From Ensifer adhaerens (GTDB lineage Bacteria > Pseudomonadota > Alphaproteobacteria > Rhizobiales > Rhizobiaceae), in contig NZ_LGAP01000045.1 of NCBI RefSeq assembly GCF_001270265.1, positions 1-41,486 of the forward strand: a stretch of 41,486 nucleotides of DNA. The letters are read 5' to 3'. Shown piece by piece: positions 35,152 through 41,486 of this stretch. A program made the translations under genes and the position numbers. Each line of letters starts with the position of its first letter. Position 1 is the first letter of the stretch. Below the pieces are notes generated by a model that made no database searches, had not been told where the DNA came from, and saw only the letters and a list, made by a program, of their open reading frames with translations.

Positions 35152-36249
35152 TCAGGCTTCGATCTGCACATCTCCGAGCGGCCGGGAGCAGCAGGCGAGG
35201 ATGTAGCCCTCATCGATTTCGTCGTCGAGAATGCCGCCATTGTGGTTCATCTCGACCTCGCCGGCGACCTTCATCACCCGGCAGGTTCCGCAGATGCCGC
35301 CTTCGCAGGCGGCACCGATCCTGACGCCATTGGCCCGCGCCGCCTGCAGGATGGTCTGACCGGGCTTGGCCTCGATCTCCTTGCCGCTCATGGTGAACAC
35401 CACCTTGGCGCCTTGCGCGTCGGCGTCGGCTGCCGCCCCTGCCCTGACGGCAATCTCCTCGGCTGCCGGTGCTGCGGCTGGCTGGAAGCTTTCCTCGTGG
35501 TAGCGGCTCATGTCGAAGCCGGCCGCCTTCAAGAGCTCGCGCATGCCGCGCATGAACGGTTCCGGACCGCAGCAGAAAACCGTACGCTCCATGAAGTCGG
35601 GCGCAAGCAGCGGCAGCTTGGCGCCGTCGATGCGCCCGCGCAGGCCGTGCCATCCATGCCTGGCCTCGTGCCCCTCGACCACAAATCCGAGGTTCAGGCC
35701 GGACATCTGGCGCGCCAGCACTTCGAGCTCCGAGCGAAACAGAAGATCGTCCGGCCGTCGGGCGCAGGAAATGAAGGTGACGTCGGTCTCGGGAATACAG
35801 TCCGCCATCCACCGCGTCATCGACATCATCGGCGTGACGCCGGAACCCGCCGATATGAAGAGATATTTTTCGCCGGGATGGCGCACGAAGCTGAAATCGC
35901 CGAGCGGGCCGAAGGCCTTCAGCCGCATGCCGGGCTTCAGATGATCGAACATCCAGCGCGTGCCGATGCTGTCTGCCTGCGCCTTGACGGTGACGGCGAT
36001 CGACAATGGCCGGGAGGGCGTCGACGACAGGGTGTAGGTCCGCATCACCGGCTCGTCGCCAGCGACCGGCAGTTCGAGCGTGACGAACTGCCCGGGCAGA
36101 TAGCGGAACCAGGCCGGCTTCTCGGCCCGGAAGGTAAAGGTCATCACATCGGCGGTCTCGACGACCGCCGATGTGCATTCAAGCATATGCTGCCTGTCGA
36201 TCCAGACATGAAGCTCATCGAAGTGATGAAACGAGGATGCCATCTGCAT
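35152..36249 (-). CDS. gbcB: Reductase component of Rieske oxygenase, GbcB-like
   Basis: A 365-residue ferredoxin-NADH reductase that passes electrons to the adjacent oxygenase. The N-terminal flavin-binding barrel includes MRTYTLSS and GPLGDFSF, and the NAD-binding part has YLFISAGSGVTPMMSM and FCCGPEPFM. The C-terminal plant-type [2Fe-2S] domain has the ligands in CEGGICGTC and the distal cysteine in ILACCSRP. This order (flavin, NAD, ferredoxin) matches P. aeruginosa GbcB of glycine-betaine demethylation. It starts 1 base after the gbcA-like stop, so both subunits are made from one mRNA. Reductases of stachydrine or carnitine oxygenases have the same layout. Confidence 0.85.
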   Translation of the reverse strand: MQMASSFHHFDELHVWIDRQHMLECTSAVVETADVMTFTFRAEKPAWFRYLPGQFVTLELPVAGDEPVMRTYTLSSTPSRPLSIAVTVKAQADSIGTRWMFDHLKPGMRLKAFGPLGDFSFVRHPGEKYLFISAGSGVTPMMSMTRWMADCIPETDVTFISCARRPDDLLFRSELEVLARQMSGLNLGFVVEGHEARHGWHGLRGRIDGAKLPLLAPDFMERTVFCCGPEPFMRGMRELLKAAGFDMSRYHEESFQPAAAPAAEEIAVRAGAAADADAQGAKVVFTMSGKEIEAKPGQTILQAARANGVRIGAACEGGICGTCRVMKVAGEVEMNHNGGILDDEIDEGYILACCSRPLGDVQIEA

Positions 36250-36250
36250 G

Positions 36251-37495
36251 TCAGGCGACCCGGAAGAGCGGTGCAGCGGCGCCCTGCAGGCGCTGTTCCA
36301 TGAACTTGCAGTACCACTCGACGAACTGCATCACGCCGCCTTCATGATCGGGCGAATAGGGGCCGGGCTGGTAGGCCGGAGAACGGATGCCGAAGGCGTT
36401 CTCCTCGACGATCTGCCGGTCCTGATCGTTGGTCTCGGTCCAGACATGCGTCAGTTCCTCGAGGTTGTAATCGACACCTTCGACGGCGTCCTTGTTGACC
36501 AGCCACTTCGTCGTCACTTGCGTCAGCTCCGGGCCGAGCGGCAGGACGCGGAAGGTGATGGCATGGTCGGCCAGCACATGGTTCCAGGTCGACGGATAAT
36601 GGAAGAGCAGGAGCGTGCCGATATGCCCCTGGCTGACGTCTGCCGACAGCTGCCGCCGCACGGCGCGGGCGCCGGACATGGTGTAGCTCTCGGCATCATC
36701 GATCAAGGGCATGCGCGCCGAGCGGAACTGGCCGGTCTCGGACATGCGGAACTCGCTCGGCAGACCGGCGGCTTCGCATTTCGCCCAGTGCGCGGCAATG
36801 ACCGGATCATCCTTGGCGCCCTGCACGCCGGTGGCCGTCGGGGCTTCCGGATAGGTGCGGCAGAGTTCGGGATGATTTGCGGCACAATGATAGCACTCGC
36901 GGTTGTTTTCCCAGACGAGCTTCCAGTTGCCCTTCTCGATGATCGTGCTTTCGAAGGCGACCTTGGTTTCGCCGAGACGATGCGGTGCGAGATAGGGCGC
37001 GACCATGTCGCGGAACGGGGCGAAATCCATCGGCTGTTCGGACAGGTTGATGAAGATGTAGCCGCCGACGGTTTCGCAGTGGATCGGCTTCAGGCCGTGG
37101 GCCGTCTTGTCGAAATCCTCGCCCATCTGGCGGGCAAAGAGCAGCGTGCCGTCAAGCTCGTAGGTCCACTGATGATAGGGACAGACGAGCTTGGCCGAGG
37201 AGCCCTTGTGCTGCGAGCAGACGCGCGAACCACGATGGCGGCAGGAGTTGTGCAGGGCGCGGATCGTGCCCTGCCGGTCGCGGACGATAACGACGGGATA
37301 GTCGCCGACCTGGACGGTGAAATAGTTGCCGGCGCGCGGTATCTCGCAGTTGTGGCCGATGAACAGCCAGTCCTTGTACCAGATGCTTTCGAGATCCTGC
37401 CTGTAGTAGTCGGGGTCTATGTAGAAGGCCCGGTCGAGGCTGTAGCCGTCGCGCCGACCCTTCAGCTTGCGGAGCATATCGCCCTTGATGTCCAT
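36251..37495 (-). CDS. gbcA: Rieske oxygenase, glycine-betaine demethylase GbcA-like
   Basis: A 414-residue Rieske non-haem iron oxygenase. The [2Fe-2S] ligands are Cys85-x-His87 (CRHRG) and Cys105-x2-His108 (CPYHQW). The mononuclear iron site is seen in NRECYHCAANHPEL (His203, His208). Similarity to GbcA suggests oxidative N-demethylation of glycine betaine to dimethylglycine plus formaldehyde; stachydrine or another betaine is possible. ATG 37495 follows GAGGACAGGAC; the frame is open to 37618 but that part is leader RNA. The gene lies behind a cobalamin riboswitch, and its Shine-Dalgarno can be sequestered by a hairpin. gbcB follows after 1 base. Confidence 0.85.
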   Translation of the reverse strand: MDIKGDMLRKLKGRRDGYSLDRAFYIDPDYYRQDLESIWYKDWLFIGHNCEIPRAGNYFTVQVGDYPVVIVRDRQGTIRALHNSCRHRGSRVCSQHKGSSAKLVCPYHQWTYELDGTLLFARQMGEDFDKTAHGLKPIHCETVGGYIFINLSEQPMDFAPFRDMVAPYLAPHRLGETKVAFESTIIEKGNWKLVWENNRECYHCAANHPELCRTYPEAPTATGVQGAKDDPVIAAHWAKCEAAGLPSEFRMSETGQFRSARMPLIDDAESYTMSGARAVRRQLSADVSQGHIGTLLLFHYPSTWNHVLADHAITFRVLPLGPELTQVTTKWLVNKDAVEGVDYNLEELTHVWTETNDQDRQIVEENAFGIRSPAYQPGPYSPDHEGGVMQFVEWYCKFMEQRLQGAAAPLFRVA

Positions 37496-37533
37496 GTCCT
37501 GTCCTCGTTCGCCTTGTTTCGGAGAGGCAGGAC
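37496..37533 (-). promoter_or_regulatory. Hairpin sequestering the gbcA ribosome-binding site
   Basis: On the minus strand GTCCTG-CCTC (plus 37533-37524) is complementary to GAGG-A-CAGGAC (plus 37506-37496), with one bulged base and a 17-base loop. The second arm contains the entire Shine-Dalgarno region and abuts the ATG. This is the expected expression platform for translational riboswitch control. Confidence 0.6.
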
Positions 37534-37618
37534 TGGAACCCGCGCAGGCGCATTGCCTGTGCGATGACGGCTCCGATCCGGCTGCCCGCCGCAACCCGTT
37601 ACGGTCTATTCGTATCAA

Positions 37619-37790
37619 GGCTGGTTTCCGGGCTCAGGAGCCGTCCGCAAGGACCAGCCCGGCGCCTTCCCGGACGATACCGTCCAGTGGCCTTGTGCCG
37701 AGGCTTTCGCTCCACCACCGTTGCGGGGGCAGCGCCGGGATTTGACCGGCTTCCCAATTCTCCGCCCTCCCTAAAAGGCGGCACCTTGAG
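37619..37790 (-). promoter_or_regulatory. Cobalamin (adenosylcobalamin) riboswitch
   Basis: Read on the minus strand it shows, in order, GGTGCC (plus 37785-37780), GGGAAGCCGGT, AATCCCGGCGCTGCCCCCGC then AACGG, GCCACTGG, GGGAAGGCGCC, and finally the B12 box AGCCCGGAAACCAGCC (plus 37634-37619). All are hallmark segments of the class I cobalamin riboswitch in correct order and spacing. It precedes gbcA by 123 bases on the same strand, and no other minus-strand gene lies between. Family knowledge predicts repression at high B12. Confidence 0.95.
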
Positions 37791-38119
37791 TAGGGATATC
37801 TAATCGCGGAAGCCATCGCAGTAGCTGCCGATTAACGACATCCGATTCCAGAAAGACGACACCGCATATCGAGTGTCCGAAATGCCTCATGCTTGGTCAT
37901 TTTTCATTGTAAACAATGGGATAGATCAATGATTGGGCAATTGTCGGTTTTTCCGGCAGGGCTGGCGCGAAAACGCGGAGCCTTCGCCAGTTTGCGACAT
38001 GCCTTCCCGTTTCGCTGAGGCGGGTCCCCGCACGTGCGTGAAATCTTCCATTAACCATAATGCATTAGCGTCGCCTGACGGAGAAACCGGCCGAACCGGC
38101 AAACAGCGCATTGAAGTTC
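37791..38119. other. Gene-free region upstream of the riboswitch and of the next plus-strand gene
   Basis: About 330 bases that must contain the promoters of the riboswitch/gbcAB transcript (minus) and of the gene at 38120 (plus). CATTGT (37905-37910) and ACAATG (37913-37918) form a 14-base inverted repeat that could be an operator about 115 bases upstream of the riboswitch. AATGCATT occurs near 38057. No coding sequence was seen. Confidence 0.5.
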
Positions 38120-38719
38120 ATGCCAAAGCTCAAATACTACGACGCCGCAGCCGAGAAGCTGCCCACGATCGCTCCGAAAGTGGCGGCCCATACGGAATTC
38201 CTGCGCACCGGCCGGATCGATCGACGCCAATGGTCGCAGCGCGAACGGCGTTATCTGAGCTATGACGAGGTTGCCGAGCGCACCGGCCACAAGCTGACGA
38301 CCGCTGGCGAAACGACGCACAAGCGGATCAACGGCTTCCATACCTCGATCCAGTTTCCGAAGATGATCTTCCACCGCACGCTCGCCGGCCGGCCGCATCT
38401 GGGCTATTGTCATGTGACGGCGGCCAGGACGCATCTCGCCCAATCCAAGGATGTCACCTGGTCGTTCTATTTTGCCAACTTCTTCTGCGACCTCGGCGAC
38501 GAAAAACACTTCTTCGAACGCATCCAGACCGGCTATTCGCGGATGTATTTCGCCGTCGCCATCGAACCCGATGCGCAGGAGGGTCAGATGACCATCAATC
38601 GCAGCGTCCGCGACAACGGGTTGATCTTTCGCACCGACGACCCGAAGGTTGCGCTCAAGAACGTTCTGATGCTCGGCGCACGCGACGAGGCACTGAGGCG
38701 CATCATCCGCAGCCTCTAA
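38120..38719 (+). CDS. Conserved hypothetical protein (possibly DUF6656)
   Basis: A 199-residue soluble protein without signal peptide or membrane span. I have a weak recollection of a rhizobial DUF6656 family for such sequences, but no function. Visible blocks are LSYDEVAERTGHKLT, RINGFHTSIQFPKMIFHRTL, WSFYFANFFCDLGDEKHFF and LGARDEALRRIIRSL at the end. The ATG at 38120 is three codons after an in-frame TTG (38111); neither has a strong Shine-Dalgarno. It is followed after 87 bases by the Sua5-like gene. It is plausibly a real gene, given full-length codon bias similar to its neighbours. Confidence 0.65.
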   Translation: MPKLKYYDAAAEKLPTIAPKVAAHTEFLRTGRIDRRQWSQRERRYLSYDEVAERTGHKLTTAGETTHKRINGFHTSIQFPKMIFHRTLAGRPHLGYCHVTAARTHLAQSKDVTWSFYFANFFCDLGDEKHFFERIQTGYSRMYFAVAIEPDAQEGQMTINRSVRDNGLIFRTDDPKVALKNVLMLGARDEALRRIIRSL

Positions 38720-38806
38720 ACAGCCGACCCGCATCCCTTGAAGAAAATCGTTCTGTTTTCGACGTGGCTCCGTTAAGGAAGCCTCGGAAAGGGAAACGGA
38801 AGCGAC

Positions 38807-39781
38807 ATGGCCGAAATCATCGATACACGGACCGAGCCGGAACGGGCGATCGAGCGTGCCTGCGCCGTGCTTGCCGAAGGCGAGCCCGTCGCCATCCCCA
38901 CCGAGACGGTCTACGGCCTGGCAGCGGATGCTACCAATCCGGATGCGATCAGCCGCATCTATGAAATGAAAGGGCGTCCGCGCTTCAACCCGCTGATATC
39001 GCACGTGTCCGATATTGCGATGGCCGAAGCCCATGTGACATTCGACCCATTGTCCCGGCGCCTGGCCGAAGCCTTCTGGCCCGGCCCGCTGACATTGATC
39101 CTGCCCCAGCGCGCTGCAAGCTCCGTGCACGCGCTCGCCTCGGCCGGCCTCGACACGCTCGGCATCCGCATGCCGGACGGTTTCTCCCGTCGGGTGATCG
39201 CCCGCTTCGGCCGCCCGCTCGCGGCCCCGAGCGCCAATACCTCGGGCAAGATCAGCCCGACCAGTGCTGCCCATGTTGACGCCGATCTCGGCCCACGTCT
39301 CAAGCTCATTCTCGACGCCGGCTCGGCGGAGATCGGCCTTGAATCGACGATCATCAAGGTTGAGGACGGGGCGCTGCATCTGCTGCGTCCGGGCGGTCTC
39401 GACGTCTGCGACATCGAAAAATTGACGGGCCTTGCGGTATCGAGACCTGAGAGCGCCGGAGCGACGATCGAGGCGCCTGGCATGCTCGCCTCGCATTACG
39501 CGCCGGGTGCGGCGGTACGGCTTGAGGCCGGCGACGTGCGCCCGGGAGAAGCCCTGATCCGCTTCGGCAATGCAGCGCTGCCCGGCGAAGAACACGCCGC
39601 GATCGTGCTGGACCTCAGCCCGACAGGCAGCCTGCGCGAGGCGGCTGCCAATCTTTTCGACTATATGAAGAAGGCGGACGCCAGCGGCGCCGCAACCATC
39701 GCCTTCGGCCCGATCCCCTCCGAAGGGTTAGGCGAGGCGATCCTCGACCGGCTGCAGCGCGCGGCCGCCCCCAGAGACTGA
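38807..39781 (+). CDS. L-threonylcarbamoyladenylate synthase (Sua5/TsaC)
   Basis: Makes threonylcarbamoyl-AMP from Thr, bicarbonate and ATP for the universal tRNA t6A37 modification. The 324-residue protein has the YrdC domain (about 10-200) with PTETVYGLAADATN, the basic KGRPRFNPL nucleotide-binding motif, and SANTSGKISPT, then a C-terminal Sua5 domain (about 225-320), so it is the long Sua5 form and not short TsaC. The ATG at 38807 follows GGGAAACGGAAG. The downstream FAD enzyme starts 47 bases later on the same strand. Confidence 0.93.
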   Translation: MAEIIDTRTEPERAIERACAVLAEGEPVAIPTETVYGLAADATNPDAISRIYEMKGRPRFNPLISHVSDIAMAEAHVTFDPLSRRLAEAFWPGPLTLILPQRAASSVHALASAGLDTLGIRMPDGFSRRVIARFGRPLAAPSANTSGKISPTSAAHVDADLGPRLKLILDAGSAEIGLESTIIKVEDGALHLLRPGGLDVCDIEKLTGLAVSRPESAGATIEAPGMLASHYAPGAAVRLEAGDVRPGEALIRFGNAALPGEEHAAIVLDLSPTGSLREAAANLFDYMKKADASGAATIAFGPIPSEGLGEAILDRLQRAAAPRD

Positions 39782-39828
39782 TCGACAGACACTGAAGCGC
39801 CGGCGGGCGCATTTGCGAAGGCAGGGCC

Positions 39829-41262
39829 ATGACGACGACGCTCCCCTCTCCCGAACTGATCGCCTCCTTCATTGACATCGTCGGTAGTGCCAATGCGCTG
39901 ACGAACCCGGCCGACCTTGTGCCCTATCTCATCGAATCCCGCGGGCTCTATAAGGGCACCACCCCCATGGTGCTTCGCCCCGGTTCCGTCGAGGAAGTGT
40001 CGCGCATCATGAAGCTTGCAACCGCGACCCGAGCGGCAATCGTTCCGCAGGGCGGCAACACCGGCCATGTGGCGGGTCAGATCCCGCGCGAAGGCAAGGC
40101 CGATATCGTCCTGTCGCTGCAAAGGCTGAACCGGATTCGCGACATCGACCCCGTCGGCAATGTCATCGTTGCCGACGCCGGCTGCATCCTTGCCGACATT
40201 CAGAAGGCGGCCGACGACAACGACCGGCTGTTTCCGCTTTCGCTGGGGTCGGAAGGCTCGGCCCGCATCGGCGGCAACCTCTCGACCAATGCCGGCGGCA
40301 CGGCGGTGCTTGCCTATGGCAATATGCGTCAGCTTTGCCTAGGCCTTGAGGTGGTGCTGCCGACCGGCGAAATATGGGACGGGCTGCGGCGGCTGAAGAA
40401 AGACAATACGGGCTACGACCTGCGCGATCTGTTCATCGGCGCGGAAGGCACGCTCGGGGTGATCACCGGTGCCGTGCTCAAGATGTTTCCGAAGCCGCTT
40501 GGCCATCAGGTGGCCTTTGCGGGCGTCGGCAGCGTCGAGCATGCGCTGACTCTCTTCGACAAGGCGTCAAGCCTCTGCGGGACCGCGCTCACCGGTTTCG
40601 AACTGATGCCGCGGCTTGGTGTCCAGTTCACGACGAAGCATATTCCCGGGGTCCGCGATCCGATGGAAACCGTGCACTCCTGGTACGCGCTCATCGACAT
40701 TTCCACCTCCGATTCCGCCGAAAGCGCTGAGCGCATGATGCATGAACTGCTGGAGCAGGGCATCGTCGCCGGCCTTGTCGAAAACGCGGTGATTGCGACC
40801 AGCGAAGAACAGCGCAAGGCCCTGTGGCACATGCGCGAAAGCATGTCGCCGGCGCAGAAGCCGGAAGGCGGCTCGATCAAGCATGACGTTTCCGTTCCGG
40901 TTTCGAGCATCCCGGCCTTCATGAAAGAGGCCGATGCTGCCGTCATGCGGGCGATGCCGGGCGCGCGCATCTGCTCGTTCGGCCATATGGGCGACGGCAA
41001 CATTCACTACAACATCTCGCAGCCCGCCGGCGCCGACAAGCAGGCCTTTCTCGACCGCTGGCGGGAAATGAACGCCATCGTTCACGGCATCGTGCTGAAA
41101 TACAACGGCTCGATCTCGGCCGAACACGGGATCGGACAGCTGAAGCGCGACGAGCTCGCCGCGGTCCGCCCCGAGATCGAAATCGAGTTGATGCGCCGCA
41201 TCAAGCACGCCTTCGACCCGGCGGGCATCATGAACCCCGACAAGGTGTTGCGGGCGGGCTAG
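39829..41262 (+). CDS. FAD-binding oxidoreductase (D-2-hydroxyglutarate/D-lactate dehydrogenase type)
   Basis: A 477-residue VAO/GlcD-family flavoprotein that oxidises a D-2-hydroxy acid and passes electrons to an acceptor. The FAD_binding_4 domain (about 40-215) contains PQGGNTGHVAGQIP, the isoalloxazine-contacting GSARIGGNLSTNAGGTAV and GAEGTLGVITGAVLKMFPKP. The FAD-oxidase C domain carries the metal-site SFGHMGDGNIHYN and SAEHGIGQLKRDEL. The pattern fits D-2-hydroxyglutarate dehydrogenase best, but D-lactate is possible. Its stop TAG (41260-41262) is the first triplet of a RIME-like repeat, beyond which an IS element begins. Confidence 0.9.
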   Translation: MTTTLPSPELIASFIDIVGSANALTNPADLVPYLIESRGLYKGTTPMVLRPGSVEEVSRIMKLATATRAAIVPQGGNTGHVAGQIPREGKADIVLSLQRLNRIRDIDPVGNVIVADAGCILADIQKAADDNDRLFPLSLGSEGSARIGGNLSTNAGGTAVLAYGNMRQLCLGLEVVLPTGEIWDGLRRLKKDNTGYDLRDLFIGAEGTLGVITGAVLKMFPKPLGHQVAFAGVGSVEHALTLFDKASSLCGTALTGFELMPRLGVQFTTKHIPGVRDPMETVHSWYALIDISTSDSAESAERMMHELLEQGIVAGLVENAVIATSEEQRKALWHMRESMSPAQKPEGGSIKHDVSVPVSSIPAFMKEADAAVMRAMPGARICSFGHMGDGNIHYNISQPAGADKQAFLDRWREMNAIVHGIVLKYNGSISAEHGIGQLKRDELAAVRPEIEIELMRRIKHAFDPAGIMNPDKVLRAG

Positions 41263-41362
41263 AGCTTTTCCAGGAAAAGTGCGAAGCGGTTTTCCGTCAG
41301 GAAATGCGTAAAAGTAAGAGATAGAGCGCTTCCGTGACTCCATCTAAAGCGGAGACGCTCTA
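41260..41362 (+). repeat. RIME-like palindromic repeat, family A, copy 2
   Basis: 103 bases, highly similar to 21623-21725. It has perfect terminal inverted repeats tagagc (41260-41265) and gctcta (41357-41362), plus TTTTCC/GGAAAA-type internal pairings. It supplies the stop codon of the FAD oxidoreductase gene. An IS5-type element abuts its right end. Confidence 0.85.
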
Positions 41363-41486
41363 GGTCGTGTGGACTCTTGGGATTTCCAAGGGTGAGCAAA
41401 TCAGATTCAAGACTGTCTTTTGGAGGCAGTCATGGGTGTTTTGGATCGTCTGATCCTTCGGGACGAGCAGTGGGAGCGGATATCGC
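41363..41486 (+). mobile_element. Left end of an IS5-family insertion sequence (cut by window end)
   Basis: Sequence after the RIME-like repeat begins gtcgtgtggactcttgg and leads within 70 bases into a transposase start, as in rhizobial IS5-family elements. The boundary is placed where repeat homology ends; the flanking CTAG contains the TA that many elements of this family use as target. The right end is outside the window. Confidence 0.65.
41432..41486 (+). CDS. IS5-family transposase, N-terminus only (partial)
   Basis: The frame MGVLDRLILRDEQWERIS starts at ATG 41432 with TGGAGG upstream and runs off the window. DEQWERI is the usual opening helix of the DUF4096 domain at the N-terminus of IS5-family transposases (compare D-x-x-W-x-x-I/L in relatives). 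Only 18 residues are visible, so subgroup and integrity cannot be judged. Confidence 0.7.
   Translation, partial: MGVLDRLILRDEQWERIS

Noticed and set aside
35074-37567. Two long plus-strand frames opposite gbcB and gbcA
   Set aside because: They are antisense shadows of iron-sulfur proteins with complete ligand sets, and the riboswitch and SD also point to the minus strand.
38051-39595. Minus-strand frame of over 500 codons opposite the unknown gene and Sua5
   Set aside because: It is the antisense of Sua5, which has unambiguous motifs; there is no recognisable domain in the minus frame.

Overview
The window looks like a chromosomal segment of a member of the Rhizobiaceae, most likely Sinorhizobium/Ensifer. 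The evidence is high GC content, rhizobial-type housekeeping proteins, a bioMNY biotin transporter, two chemoreceptors with rhizobial signalling domains, a BA14K-family protein and RIME-like intergenic repeats. From memory, the gene order around fabI, pdxH, dxs and mcpU resembles the S. meliloti chromosome; I could not check this. No rRNA, tRNA or CRISPR was seen.

Layout. 1-620: debris of two different IS110-family elements. 685-4832: a histidine phosphatase, fabI and a J-domain protein on the minus strand, then a lipoprotein divergent from pdxH. 4852-11097: a RIME-like repeat, a polysaccharide deacetylase with a 12-C tract and a probable frameshift, a SPOR-tailed D,D-carboxypeptidase, an unknown protein behind tldD, and a YcaQ-type glycosylase. 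11213-17168: bioM-bioN-bioY followed tightly by an acyl-CoA ligase and a thiolase-like protein that lacks its second catalytic cysteine, then a thioesterase and an enoyl-reductase-like MDR protein transcribed divergently. 17232-21625: histone-deacetylase-like protein, xseB, pirin, dxs. 21913-28948: two chemoreceptors flanking tlyA and an RlmD/RumA-type rRNA methyltransferase, with an inverted pair of palindromic repeats that have expanded in different ways. 29392-33124: enoyl-CoA hydratase and acyl-CoA dehydrogenase behind a LiuR-like operator, then a CorA/ZntB transporter behind a good Pho box. 33193-35102: BA14K protein and a GH25 lysozyme. 35152-37495: a Rieske oxygenase and its reductase (gbcAB-like). 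38120-41262: an unknown protein, a Sua5/TsaC enzyme and an FAD-linked dehydrogenase. 41363-end: the left end of an IS5-type element.

Most striking points. (1) A complete cobalamin riboswitch (minus strand, 37790-37619) lies directly upstream of gbcA, and a hairpin at 37533-37496 can hide the gbcA Shine-Dalgarno. This suggests that oxidative betaine demethylation is switched by vitamin B12. (2) All four RIME-like repeats begin exactly at, and supply, the stop codon of the neighbouring gene. (3) The biotin-transport operon carries a ligase plus a catalytically altered thiolase. (4) The deacetylase has a hypermutable C12 tract at which one extra base would restore a longer N-terminus.

Functionally the window is mostly core metabolism (fatty acids, PLP, isoprenoids, biotin uptake), cell-wall turnover, RNA modification and chemotaxis. 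Accessory DNA is limited to the two window ends and the intergenic repeats.
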